This document shows positions 16,518 to 25,079 of a DNA stretch of 60,171 nt, one piece after another (the stretch's first letter is position 1; every line of letters begins with the position of its first letter). The DNA lies in NCBI GenBank assembly GCA_029960885.1, contig JASBVV010000003.1, forward strand, positions 1-60,171. Direction: 5' to 3'. Source of the stretch: Kyrpidia sp. Lineage in GTDB: Bacteria; Bacillota; Bacilli; Kyrpidiales; Kyrpidiaceae. The notes under the pieces were generated by a model, which did not search any database, had not been told where the DNA came from, and saw only the letters and a list, made by a program, of their open reading frames with translations. The position numbers and the translations under genes were made by a program.

Positions 16518-17968
16518 CCCGAAACCTCCCGCATCAGCGAGACGGGTTCTCCCCACAGGAGCCATGTTTGCGCCTCAACAATACGCACGGGCGTCAAACG
16601 GCCGATCAGGGTGCGCGGCCCTCGAAACAGGACCAGGCGGTTGGTGCGGGTGCGGCCCGCCAGCACGTCGGGGTTCGTCTTGCTTTCGCCTTCAACCAGG
16701 ACCTCGACCGCCTTCCCCACCAGCTTTTCGTGATATTCGCGGGATATGGCAGCCTGCAGTTCATTGAGGCGCCGCAAGCGATCTTTTTTTTCTTCCGGCG
16801 GCGTTTCATCTTTCATCCGGGCGGCCGCCGTGCCAGGGCGTCTGGAATAGAGAAAGGTGAAGGCATTGTCAAACTTCACTTCTCGGACCAAATCCAGGGT
16901 ATCCTGAAAGTCTTCCTCGCTTTCTCCGGGGAAGCCGACAATAATGTCCGTGGTCAAGCTCACCCCCGGAATCTTGGCGCGAATTCGCTCGACGAGTTCA
17001 AGGTAGGCCTCCCGGGTGTACCCTCGGTTCATGCGCTTGAGAATCCGGTTGTTGCCCGACTGGACTGGCAGGTGGACGTGCTCGCAGATCGCTTCCTCGG
17101 AGGCGACGGCATCGATCAGCTTGTCCGTAAAATTCCACGGATTGGACGTGGTGAAACGGACCCGTTGGATCCCGCCGACCTTGGCCACCCGCCGCAACAA
17201 ATCGGCAAAATCCACGGTGCCGAGATCCAAACCGTAGTCATTCACATTCTGCCCGAGGAGGGTCACCTCTTTAAACCCTTCCGCGGCCAGTTGCTCCACC
17301 TCGGCGACCACATCTTCAGGCAACCGGCTGCGTTCCCGGCCCCGGGTGAACGGCACGATGCAATAGGTGCAGTACTTGTTGCATCCGTACTGGATATTCA
17401 CCCATGCCTTGACGCCCTCCTTGCGGAGTTTCGGCAAATTCTCCACCACCTGCCCCGGCCGGTCCCACACGGCGAACACCGTCTCCTGGCTGGCCATGGC
17501 TTGCACAACGAGCTCCGGGAGTAGGTGGAGATTGTGAGTGCCGAACACCAAGTCCACATAAGGAAAGGTGTCCCTGACAAAGTGCCTCACTTTTTCCTCC
17601 TGGGCCATACAGCCGCACAATCCGAGGAGGAGCTCCGGATGCCGCCGCTTGAGCGGTTTGAGACGCCCAATCTCCCCGAACACTTTGTCCTCGGCATTCT
17701 CCCGCACGGCACACGTGTTGAACAGGATGAGGTCGGCCTCGTCAACCGAACCCGCCGGACGGTAGCCCATCTCTCGCAACATACCGGCCATGATCTCCGA
17801 ATCGTGTTCATTCATCTGACAACCGTACGTTTTGATGAGGAATCGTTTGCCCCTTCCCACCTCCGGCACCGACCGGGCCGCCGCCCGGCAGTCCACCTGG
17901 CGCCGTTCGTCGGGACCGGGCCGATGGCGCCCTCCCGGCAGGTCTTCTATAAAAATGAGTTCGCTCAT
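16514..17968 (-). CDS. miaB: MiaB, tRNA-2-methylthio-N6-dimethylallyladenosine synthase
   Basis: MiaB is a radical-SAM methylthiotransferase that converts i6A37 to ms2i6A37 in tRNA. The 484-residue protein has the UPF0004 domain with three cysteines (KTYGCQMNEHDSE, NTCAVRENAEDKVFG, GLCGCMAQE), the radical-SAM cluster motif CNKYCTYCIVP (about residue 195), and a C-terminal TRAM domain (about 425-480). The ATG follows AAAGGAG by eleven bases; a start 14 codons earlier would precede the ribosome-binding site. It opens the miaB-ricA-mutS-mutL-miaA-hfq run and has an extended -10 promoter candidate upstream. Confidence 0.98.
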   Translation of the reverse strand: MSELIFIEDLPGGRHRPGPDERRQVDCRAAARSVPEVGRGKRFLIKTYGCQMNEHDSEIMAGMLREMGYRPAGSVDEADLILFNTCAVRENAEDKVFGEIGRLKPLKRRHPELLLGLCGCMAQEEKVRHFVRDTFPYVDLVFGTHNLHLLPELVVQAMASQETVFAVWDRPGQVVENLPKLRKEGVKAWVNIQYGCNKYCTYCIVPFTRGRERSRLPEDVVAEVEQLAAEGFKEVTLLGQNVNDYGLDLGTVDFADLLRRVAKVGGIQRVRFTTSNPWNFTDKLIDAVASEEAICEHVHLPVQSGNNRILKRMNRGYTREAYLELVERIRAKIPGVSLTTDIIVGFPGESEEDFQDTLDLVREVKFDNAFTFLYSRRPGTAAARMKDETPPEEKKDRLRRLNELQAAISREYHEKLVGKAVEVLVEGESKTNPDVLAGRTRTNRLVLFRGPRTLIGRLTPVRIVEAQTWLLWGEPVSLMREVSG

Positions 17969-18005
17969 GACGAACGACTCCTTTCTAGACACACACATTG
18001 GCTTT

Positions 18006-18016
18006 ATCATACCACA
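18006..18016 (-). promoter_or_regulatory. Candidate extended -10 promoter of the miaB run
   Basis: On the minus strand TGTGG-TATGAT gives an extended -10 (TGnTATGAT, 18006-18014) about 40 bases before miaB. The -35 region is weak. Confidence 0.4.
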
Positions 18017-18163
18017 TTCACCGGCACTTGAGACAGACGCAATTTCCCCCGTCCATCCGCCCCCGGGGCACTCCTGTTCCGCCGCCGTCCGTACAGTTGT
18101 CCGTTGCCAAGTCCCTCCGGTTCACATTACTTATTTAAAGAACAACGGAAGGAGGTGCTTGGA

Positions 18164-18532
18164 ATGGCGGCTGCCCAAGCGTATGCCGTGTGTCGCGGGC
18201 GTGTGGGTCATTGGATGGAATTCCGGACGCCCTGGGGCGTGCATCGCGGGGTCATCCGCAGGGTGACTCCCGATGGGCTTTTGGTCAGCGTGCCGCGCCG
18301 ATTTGCTCCTCGCTTTGCTCTCGCTCAATCCTGGGCCGGTGCCCCGGTTCAAGGGGGTGACATCCGACAGCTCCGTGAAGTGCGCCACGCCCTGGCCAAA
18401 CCGCTCGACGCCTACCTGAAGCCCGAGTTGGTGCAGTGGGCCGCCCCGGGGTGGGGTTGGTGGTCCGGTGGCTGGTGGTGGTGGTGGATCGCCTGGGCCT
18501 GGTTGCTGGCTTTCGCTTTCCTGCTTTGGTGA
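18164..18532 (+). CDS. Small membrane protein with tryptophan-rich C-terminus
   Basis: I do not recognise this 122-residue protein. Residues 1-90 look soluble and basic (GRVGHWMEFRTPWGVHRGVI, then VPRRFAPRFALAQSW), with a small beta-rich core. The C-terminus is almost only aromatic and aliphatic: GWGWWSGGWWWWWIAWAWLL then AFAFLLW, one membrane segment with about eleven tryptophans. AAGGAGGTG lies seven bases before the ATG, so the start is well supported, and codon use is GC-rich like its neighbours. It ends just before a strong terminator, on the opposite strand to miaB and the ATP-grasp genes. The basic domain followed by a tail anchor resembles small spore-envelope proteins in layout only. 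Function unknown. Confidence 0.75.
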   Translation: MAAAQAYAVCRGRVGHWMEFRTPWGVHRGVIRRVTPDGLLVSVPRRFAPRFALAQSWAGAPVQGGDIRQLREVRHALAKPLDAYLKPELVQWAAPGWGWWSGGWWWWWIAWAWLLAFAFLLW

Positions 18533-18586
18533 CGCGGGATGTCCTTATTTGAGGGGCCAAGCGGATACACCCCCGCGGGGTGGGAG

Positions 18587-18614
18587 GGTGCAGGAGCGTC
18601 CTGCACCTTTTTTT
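18587..18614 (+). terminator. Rho-independent terminator after the Trp-rich gene
   Basis: GGTGCAGGA (18587-18595) pairs with TCCTGCACC (18599-18607) and is followed by seven T. Confidence 0.9.
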
Positions 18615-18701
18615 CATGGATACAATGAGCCGATCGATCTTTAAAAAAAGGGCTCGCCGGAAGAATCGCCAATTCTTTATGGGTCAAGACGATTCCCGTG
18701 C

Positions 18702-18731
18702 AAAAAAAACCGACTTCCCCAAGGAAGTCGG
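18702..18731 (-). terminator. Minus-strand terminator upstream of the PLD gene
   Basis: CCGACTTCC (18710-18718) pairs with GGAAGTCGG (18723-18731); on the minus strand it is followed by eight T. The only minus-strand genes that could feed it are the ATP-grasp operon, whose message would run antisense through the PLD gene to this point. Confidence 0.75.
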
Positions 18732-18816
18732 CACAGCGAGAAAGACGTCGAGGCACATTTCTACCCTATGTGGGCACTGAACCAAATATGCCTGCCAGCC
18801 CGAAGGAGGTGCGGGC

Positions 18817-19788
18817 ATGGGCCCCGAATTCCGCCGGTGGAAGATCTGGCGAAAAGCGATCCTCTCGGCGACCGGATGCGGAGTCCTGGCACTTTTTTCC
18901 GGATGTGCTCGAAATCCGGGTCCCGTGCATTTGGTCCCGGCGGACCGGGTGCGGGAAGTGGTGATCCACGCTCTGGAGACCGCGAAGGAATCGGTGGATG
19001 TCGAAATGTATGAATTGGGAGACCCCGGTGTGGTGGAAAAGTTGGCCAATGCGGCAGCCCGGGGCGTGAGAGTGAGGGTGATTGTGGACCGCACCGAGCC
19101 CCACAGCCAGGAAGCGGCGAAAGCCCTTCAAGGGACAGGAGTTGAGATTCTCACCGCGGACGTGGACGGAGGCATCGACCATGCCAAAATCCTGATCACC
19201 GATGGCGGCTGCTTGATCGGCAGCGTCAACTGGGGGCCCGGTTCATGGAGCAATCACGATTTTGACCTGTGGATTGCCGATCCCCGCCATCCCGTGTGCG
19301 AAGAATCCGGGGCACACCTGGAACGGGACCGAGAAGCCGGGGTCACACACCGAAGCGAAGCCGGCGCGTGGACCTTTTCCGGAGAGAGCGCCCGGGCTCT
19401 CCTTCTCACTCTCCTTTCCGGGGCTCGAACATCCGTTCATGTAGAGATGTTCGACCTGGGGGATGAACGTGTGCTTCAGGCACTGGCCGACGCCGCAGGC
19501 CGGGGTGTGGCCGTCCACATTCTGCTGGACCCCCGCCAGCCTGACCGCGTCGCGGCGCAAACACGGCTGGCGGCGGCCGGAGCGGATGTTCACCTGTACC
19601 GGAGTCACGGAGAACGCCTGCATGCCAAAGCGGCTGTCATCGATGCGCGGATGGTGGTGCTCGGCAGCGCCAATTGGACCACCCGGGCCTTTGAGGTCAA
19701 TCACGAATGGTTGGTGGCCCTGGATGCTCCGCACCTCGCCCGGGAGCTGATCGCAGACTGGCGGGCCCAGTCCGGCCGGATCCGCTGA
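18817..19788 (+). CDS. Phospholipase D-like lipoprotein with two HKD motifs
   Basis: This 323-residue protein has a lipoprotein signal with lipobox LFSGC (Cys30), so it is probably anchored outside the membrane. Two PLD half-domains follow: HAKILITD with GSVNW (about residues 128-148) and LHAKAAVID with GSANWT (about 267-288), both full HxK-x4-D catalytic motifs. Such pairs form one active site that cleaves or transfers phosphodiesters in lipids (cardiolipin synthase-like) or nucleic acid (Nuc-like); the substrate is not clear. The ATG follows AAGGAGGTG by seven bases. The last 92 bases overlap the end of the convergent ATP-grasp gene. Confidence 0.88.
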   Translation: MGPEFRRWKIWRKAILSATGCGVLALFSGCARNPGPVHLVPADRVREVVIHALETAKESVDVEMYELGDPGVVEKLANAAARGVRVRVIVDRTEPHSQEAAKALQGTGVEILTADVDGGIDHAKILITDGGCLIGSVNWGPGSWSNHDFDLWIADPRHPVCEESGAHLERDREAGVTHRSEAGAWTFSGESARALLLTLLSGARTSVHVEMFDLGDERVLQALADAAGRGVAVHILLDPRQPDRVAAQTRLAAAGADVHLYRSHGERLHAKAAVIDARMVVLGSANWTTRAFEVNHEWLVALDAPHLARELIADWRAQSGRIR

Positions 19789-20824
19789 GGCGCCCGGCGG
19801 CCCAGTTCGCGGTTTCGAAGACACCATGGAGGTGCGCCTCACGGATGGACGGCTCGTCGAAGCGCATGGGTTTGGCATTGGCTTCGAATAACCAGCAATT
19901 TCCTCCAGAATCACAACCCAAGTCCACGCTCATTTCCCCCCACCGCCCGCCGTCGGCCCCGTCCAGATGATTCACGGCCAGGGACGCGACGGCCATCGCT
20001 TCTTCCAAGACCTTTTCCGCCCGGGTCCCGAAGACGTCTCTGAGCACCAGGACGGGGTCGGCCACCCGGCCGCCCCAGGGCACGTGGGTGGTGATCCGGC
20101 CTTTCCCCGCCACCCGAGCACCCACCCCGCGGTGCCGCCAGCGCCCGAGGGCGTCCTTTTGCCACAGCATGCGCAGGTCGAAGGCCAGGTTCCGCCACGT
20201 GGCCAGGGGAATTTTGCTCTGAACAAGATACGGGCGGCCGCAGGTCCGGCGGTTTAAAAATGCCCGACATCTTTGGACGTCTCCCCGTCCGGTCTCCGTC
20301 TGCCCGCGGTTCTGCCATCGCCAGAGGAACTTCCGGTCGGATAGCCGGGCCACGTGGATTATCCCGTCCCCGATCCGGCCGTCACAGGGTTTGAGCATCC
20401 ATTCCCCCGAGACCTGAAGGGCTGACAAAGGAAGCGGCCAACGGTGCGTTTCCGGCACCCGAAGAGCCAGATCCGGATGGGACAGCCAGCAGTGAACGAC
20501 CCGGTCCTTGCAGAGAAACCCCGGGTTCCAAAGGGCGATGCCGCGTTCCTTCAAGAATGTCGTCGCCGAATGAAAGATCGGGTCCGCCTCAAAACGCCGG
20601 TGAGGAACTCGGTTGTACACCGCCTCCGCCCCGGTGAATTCGGACGCAATCCAGTTTCGTCCGTTCCAGCGGTACTCCCGCGGGGTCCGGGCCAAGAGAC
20701 CGGCCGGGCTGAGCAAAACCACCCGCCACCCCCGTCGCGCGCCAGTGGCGGCCAATTCCCCGCACAACCGGAGGTTCCCCACCGGCTTGCCGGATCGTTC
20801 CCACACGAGAATGGCCAACTTCAC
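19697..20824 (-). CDS. YheC/YheD-family ATP-grasp protein, cluster gene 5 (short form)
   Basis: ATP-grasp ligase of the endospore coat-associated YheC/YheD family, 375 residues. The fold shows WMLKPCDGRIGDGIIHV (nucleotide-binding Lys and Gly loop, about residue 170) and GEMSVDLGCDSGGNCWLFEANAKP (Mg-binding acidic pair and Asn, about 305-330). It lacks the longer N-terminal barrel of its siblings and starts directly with KLAILVWERSG. The GTG overlaps the previous stop by four bases and has AAAGGAG upstream, so it is translated with gene 4. Its 3' end overlaps the convergent PLD lipoprotein by 92 bases. The substrate is unknown; the family is expected to join a carboxylate to an amine. Confidence 0.88.
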   Translation of the reverse strand: MKLAILVWERSGKPVGNLRLCGELAATGARRGWRVVLLSPAGLLARTPREYRWNGRNWIASEFTGAEAVYNRVPHRRFEADPIFHSATTFLKERGIALWNPGFLCKDRVVHCWLSHPDLALRVPETHRWPLPLSALQVSGEWMLKPCDGRIGDGIIHVARLSDRKFLWRWQNRGQTETGRGDVQRCRAFLNRRTCGRPYLVQSKIPLATWRNLAFDLRMLWQKDALGRWRHRGVGARVAGKGRITTHVPWGGRVADPVLVLRDVFGTRAEKVLEEAMAVASLAVNHLDGADGGRWGEMSVDLGCDSGGNCWLFEANAKPMRFDEPSIREAHLHGVFETANWAAGRLSGSGRTGPASLRSAPGRGAEHPGPPTIRD

Positions 20825-22170
20825 CCCTGATCGGCTCCTTTCTTCCCGGCTTCCGACAACCCCGCCGCATAGTCCACCACCAGGCGGGCCCACTCGAGGC
20901 GGGCTCTGCGCAGCGCGGGGTGGGCAAAGATGTGATGGCCGGGTTTGGCATTGGCTTCGAACAGCCACAGGTGCCCGTCGACGCTGATGCCCATGTCGAG
21001 ACCGACCTCCCCGAAAACGCCTCCCGAGGTGCGTTCCAACCTCTCCGCCACAGCACAACCGAGACGGCCAAGCCGCTCGACCCACGTGTCGGCATCCGCC
21101 CCGAACCAGTGGCCCAGCACCTCTTTCGCCGGCCACACCAAACCTCCGAACCGGACGTGGGTGGAGAGGGCATGGGGATGTGCCCCCTTCCCGGCGATGG
21201 CCACCACGGACCAGCGCCCGCGCCGGGTGTTTTGTACATGGACGCGAAAATCCACCCTGCGGCCCTGGAAGGTGCGCAGCTCCACCCGTTCCTGCAGGAG
21301 ATAGCCCTTCCTGGCGGCGAGCGCAGACAACTTATACAGCAATCGATCCGGGCCGAGAGTCGCCCGCCTGATGCGTCCCTGTTGTTGGACGCCGACTCGC
21401 CAGCCCCCGGGGTGGGGCTCGCAAAGAATGAGCCCCTCTCCCAAACTTCCGTGGATCGGTTTCACAAAAAACGCCCGTCGGTCCTCCATCCAGGAAGCGA
21501 GGGATTCCCGATCAAACCCGGATATGCGCTCGGTTTTCGGCTGGAACGGGGCCAGTGCGGAATCCCCCACAAGAATCCGGTACGTGGTCCATTTGTCGAA
21601 AAAACCGGAATTGAACACAGAAATATGCCGTTGTTTGGCCTCGTTTTTCACCTGTTTGGTCAGGATCAGTTCTTCTTCCCACCGGTGCGCGATGCGGTTG
21701 TACACCACATCGGGCAAGGGCCACCACTGCCACCCGGCCCTCCCGGGTTCCCGCCGGCTCCAGCCCCAGGCCCTCCCATGGTGCCAGTCGATGTCATCCG
21801 CGTAACAGGCATAGATCACCATCCCGTGGCGGTGGCCCGCTCTCACCAGCCCATGGACCAAACCGGGAATTCGACGGCGTTCGGGCGAATGAGCCCCAAT
21901 CAACACCGCCATGACCGGTCCAAGATCCAATGCCCCGTCCCTCTGAAGGACTTGACGGCGGGGAAGAATGCGAATGCGAACCGGCACATCGGACCATGGC
22001 CCGAGAAGTTCGATCGTGTTCGGAGGCATGTGGGAATAATGAACCCGGGCCGTTCCCCGCCAACGCCCCCACCGAAGCCCGATCGTCCGTTCGGGAGCCA
22101 TACCGAGTGAAGACGCCAAGCGACGGGGCAGCGCCACTAGAGTGGAATCCGAAGCGCCCGTGCCGTCCAT
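20821..22170 (-). CDS. YheD-family ATP-grasp protein, cluster gene 4
   Basis: This 449-residue protein has an N-terminal barrel-like domain (about residues 1-95, with VRIRILPRRQVLQRDG), a linker with the family sentence WWPLPDVVYNRIAHRW, and the ATP-grasp core. The core includes SGFFDKWTTYRIL, FFVKPIHGSLGEGLIL (about residue 240), LLQERVEL, and GEVGLDMGISVDGHLWLFEANAKP (about 395-420). All metal and nucleotide ligands appear present, so it is probably active. The ATG follows a GGGGAG ribosome-binding site, 18 bases after the amidoligase gene, and its stop overlaps the start of gene 5. Confidence 0.9.
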   Translation of the reverse strand: MDGTGASDSTLVALPRRLASSLGMAPERTIGLRWGRWRGTARVHYSHMPPNTIELLGPWSDVPVRIRILPRRQVLQRDGALDLGPVMAVLIGAHSPERRRIPGLVHGLVRAGHRHGMVIYACYADDIDWHHGRAWGWSRREPGRAGWQWWPLPDVVYNRIAHRWEEELILTKQVKNEAKQRHISVFNSGFFDKWTTYRILVGDSALAPFQPKTERISGFDRESLASWMEDRRAFFVKPIHGSLGEGLILCEPHPGGWRVGVQQQGRIRRATLGPDRLLYKLSALAARKGYLLQERVELRTFQGRRVDFRVHVQNTRRGRWSVVAIAGKGAHPHALSTHVRFGGLVWPAKEVLGHWFGADADTWVERLGRLGCAVAERLERTSGGVFGEVGLDMGISVDGHLWLFEANAKPGHHIFAHPALRRARLEWARLVVDYAAGLSEAGKKGADQG

Positions 22171-22188
22171 CTCCCCGCTCCCCCTTTC

Positions 22189-23628
22189 TTATCGAACTCC
22201 CGTTTTTGTCCGGATTTTTTTCCCGGGCACGGGAATGTCCCAGGTGTCCCGAATATCCACCGATTCGTCCCAGGTGAGGTCTTGTTCAATCATCCACGGA
22301 ATGATCGACAGGTAGTCCTCATACATCTGGTACGAGGATAGCTCCTTCAACTGTTTCCACACAGTGGTAAATATCGGCTTCAACACCGACCGATCGCTGT
22401 CATAGAACGCCGCCTGCACCTCCGGATCGGCAAAGGGCCACTCCTTCAGTTCCCGGTGATGCCGAACCACGATGTCGGCGAGACAAAGGACGGCGGTGGA
22501 GATCTCCGGAGAGACCAGCCAACTGCCCGGCGTGCGGTATTCGAAGCCGCCGTGAGACTTGCGCCGGATATCCCCGAGAAAACCGTATTTTTGCCGACGA
22601 ACCCGAGCACTCCCGGGATCCTCCAACAGAGCCACGGGTAACGCGATGTACGTATCCAGGGCGCGTACCAGGCGGCTTCCGGGCTCCACACCGCTCACAT
22701 GGATGTGCCCTCCGATCGGGAATCCGCGAAAAGGCATTGACCCGGCGATCCACTTCACTTTCCGCGTTGGGCACAGGCGGGCCGCTTCAACCAATGCGTC
22801 CCGGATGTGCCGCACCAGCCGGATGGGCGATGCCGCCGCCGCCGGACGGATTTCGGCCAAGGGCAGAATCCCGGCATTCCCGTGCAAGGTCCGATCGTCG
22901 CAGCCCACCTCCCCTCTGCGGGGAAAGTAACGGGAAGCCGGAACAATTTTCCCCGTTTGCCCGCGCAGCATGAATTCCAGGTCTGCGCCGAGGATCGGTC
23001 GGGGCGGATCCGGTTGACGGACGCACAATTCCACATAGCTCGCGAATGCGTCTCCGAACAGGTCAAAGAGTCGCCCGTTCAGGACTGGTGTGGGAGAAAC
23101 ATCCAGGACATAGAGGCGTCCTTTCGGACCGACTCCGAGGCTCACCAGGGCAAAATCGAGGCCCAAGGCGTGCGTGGCGCGAACGGCTAAACGACAGGCG
23201 CGGACCGTTTCCCGGTCGCTCTCTTCCGGGAACTCCACATAATCTTCCCGGATCCGGCTCAGGCGCCGGTTTATCCAGATGTTGCGGTCCTCGGAGCGAA
23301 AACAGGACAGGGCGGCGTGGTCAAAGACGGGTATGCGGTACTGCCGGACCAGGTTCAATCGCCGGATTTCGGACTCCGGTGATTCTTTGGGCGTATGGAT
23401 CCCGTATCGAGCCAGGAGTGTCCATACCCTCTCCCGGACCGACGCACGGTGCACGGCGTTGCTTCCGTTCAGCACCGTGCTGCCCCGGGGATCCGGCACC
23501 TCGGGGTTGCCCCACCGGATCACCACTGACGGCAGTTGAGACGGCTCTTCATCCTCAACCATTCGGGCCAGACGTCGTTGAAGTCGTTTCGCCGAAGCTT
23601 GGCCGGAGTGCAGGACGATGACCGGCAC
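22189..23628 (-). CDS. Amidoligase-like protein: ATP-grasp-like N-terminus fused to COOH-NH2 ligase domain
   Basis: This 479-residue protein has two parts. Residues 1-205 resemble a RimK/YheCD-type ATP-grasp (VVIRWGNPEV, AVHRASVRERVWTLLARYGI, LGLDFALVSLGVGPKGRLYVLDV), but the usual Glu-x-Asn metal motif reads DVSPT, so the site may be degenerate. Residues 210-450 match the glutamine-synthetase-fold amidoligases: GADLEFMLR (Glu218), LPLAEIRP (Glu259), GGHIHVSG (His308, His310) and GFEYRTPGSWL (Arg365). Family knowledge: such COOH-NH2 ligases form amide bonds in peptide tags. It lies among four ATP-grasp genes. The ATG start has a purine stretch (GGGGGG) seven bases upstream; 74 bases separate it from gene 2. 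The substrate is unknown. Confidence 0.82.
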   Translation of the reverse strand: MPVIVLHSGQASAKRLQRRLARMVEDEEPSQLPSVVIRWGNPEVPDPRGSTVLNGSNAVHRASVRERVWTLLARYGIHTPKESPESEIRRLNLVRQYRIPVFDHAALSCFRSEDRNIWINRRLSRIREDYVEFPEESDRETVRACRLAVRATHALGLDFALVSLGVGPKGRLYVLDVSPTPVLNGRLFDLFGDAFASYVELCVRQPDPPRPILGADLEFMLRGQTGKIVPASRYFPRRGEVGCDDRTLHGNAGILPLAEIRPAAAASPIRLVRHIRDALVEAARLCPTRKVKWIAGSMPFRGFPIGGHIHVSGVEPGSRLVRALDTYIALPVALLEDPGSARVRRQKYGFLGDIRRKSHGGFEYRTPGSWLVSPEISTAVLCLADIVVRHHRELKEWPFADPEVQAAFYDSDRSVLKPIFTTVWKQLKELSSYQMYEDYLSIIPWMIEQDLTWDESVDIRDTWDIPVPGKKIRTKTGVR

Positions 23629-23702
23629 GCGGTTCCCCCCTTTCCCACGTCCGCCGGACGTCCCGGTCGGGAACGGCGGCCGCCGGTGGAACAGGGCGAC
23701 CG

Positions 23703-25073
23703 TCAGGGAGAAAACCCGGCGAGGGATTTTGCGTAAGCGACCGGGCGCAGAAATGATTTTTCAAGCAATTGTTCACTGCCCTCTTCGGTGTCCGGCGATT
23801 TCCATGGCTTGGAATTCACTTCGATGATCCAGATGCCGCCCCGTTCGTCCACTCCCAGATCCACGCCCATTTCTCCCAACACCAGCCCGGATCGGTCTTC
23901 GACCACGCGGGCGACGTGGCGCGCCGTCCGTGATACGCGACGGGCGATCGTTTTCCTTGCTGCAGGCGTCAGAGGCAGATGTTCCAGCAAAGCCTCCATG
24001 CGCCCGGCCCTCCCGCCGGCGGCCAGATTGGAGGCGATGTCCCCCGGATTCGAGACGCGAACAAACATTTTCGTGCGCCTCCACCTCTGGGATCCATCCT
24101 TTTGCATCAATACCCGAACATCCCACACACCGCCGCCGACGGGCCAGATGGGAATGGTCTCCTGCAGGACATAATGGCGGTGCCGGAGAAAACGGTGGTG
24201 TTGTTCAAACCACGTCCGCGGATCTTTGTAAATTCCGGTTTCCGTCCGGCCGTGACCTTTTCGCCAACGATACTGGGCCCGCCCATTGTCCGTCATCTGG
24301 AGTCGCGCGAGCCCCCGGCCCAAGCTTCCCCTGGCCGGCTTGACATAGATATCCCCTCGTTCCCGCAGAAATTGTGCCCCCTGTTCGGGAGTGCGGTACG
24401 GAATGGTGGCCGGGAGATGACGGCAGGTGCGTTCATCCATGGAAAGCCACTGAAACACCGTCCACTTGTCAAAGAAACCCGCGTTAAAATAGCGCGGGTA
24501 CAGGAGATGGATCAGTTTGTCCCGGGATTTTTTCACATCGGAATGTCCCTCAAACCGCCGGGAGACCACTTGGTCATAGACCACATCCGGAAGGGGAAAA
24601 TACGCGGTCGTCCACTGCCTGGCCGTATTCCAATAGCTTCCTTTGACCATTCCCTTCGCCCACTGGATCTCGAGAGGAGAAAAGATATACGTCAAAACCC
24701 CCAACATTCGGCCGGCGTCGGTCAATCGCTGGAATACCGGAACCTGAGGGCCAACCGGTTGGCCCTTACGACGCCGCACCTGCGCCATGACCGCCACCAG
24801 TGGACCGATTCGAATCAGTCGTTCCTGTTCGTCCCACAGCACGTGAACATCCAGACAGTCCTCCTCCGGCAGATGGAGGTTTTTCCACACATCGGTCCCA
24901 ATGGTCATACCGTCCCCGGCGCCCGATTCGACCAGACGGACCGTCGTCTCGTGGTGGCCGTGCCGAAGTGCAACCTCTGGGGACCGGCTCCCGCCCAGGA
25001 TGTTCTCTGGGGCGACCAGGGTATTCTGTAAACCGTCGGCGCAGTGCAGCGTCAGACGGGTCACCCGCACCAC
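23703..25073 (-). CDS. YheD-family ATP-grasp protein, cluster gene 2
   Basis: This 456-residue protein has an N-terminal barrel-like region (about residues 1-100), then YFPLPDVVYDQVVSRRFEG, FNAGFFDKWTVFQWL, the ATP-binding block IYVKPARGSLGRGLARL (about residue 245), YVLQETIPIW and the catalytic end LGEMGVDLGVDERGGIWIIE followed by VNSKP (about 400-425). Acidic residues and Asn are intact. The start is one of two adjacent GTG codons just after the stop of gene 1, so the two are closely coupled. Likely spore-associated by family; the substrates are not known. Confidence 0.9.
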   Translation of the reverse strand: MVRVTRLTLHCADGLQNTLVAPENILGGSRSPEVALRHGHHETTVRLVESGAGDGMTIGTDVWKNLHLPEEDCLDVHVLWDEQERLIRIGPLVAVMAQVRRRKGQPVGPQVPVFQRLTDAGRMLGVLTYIFSPLEIQWAKGMVKGSYWNTARQWTTAYFPLPDVVYDQVVSRRFEGHSDVKKSRDKLIHLLYPRYFNAGFFDKWTVFQWLSMDERTCRHLPATIPYRTPEQGAQFLRERGDIYVKPARGSLGRGLARLQMTDNGRAQYRWRKGHGRTETGIYKDPRTWFEQHHRFLRHRHYVLQETIPIWPVGGGVWDVRVLMQKDGSQRWRRTKMFVRVSNPGDIASNLAAGGRAGRMEALLEHLPLTPAARKTIARRVSRTARHVARVVEDRSGLVLGEMGVDLGVDERGGIWIIEVNSKPWKSPDTEEGSEQLLEKSFLRPVAYAKSLAGFSP

Positions 25074-25079
25074 AGGGCA

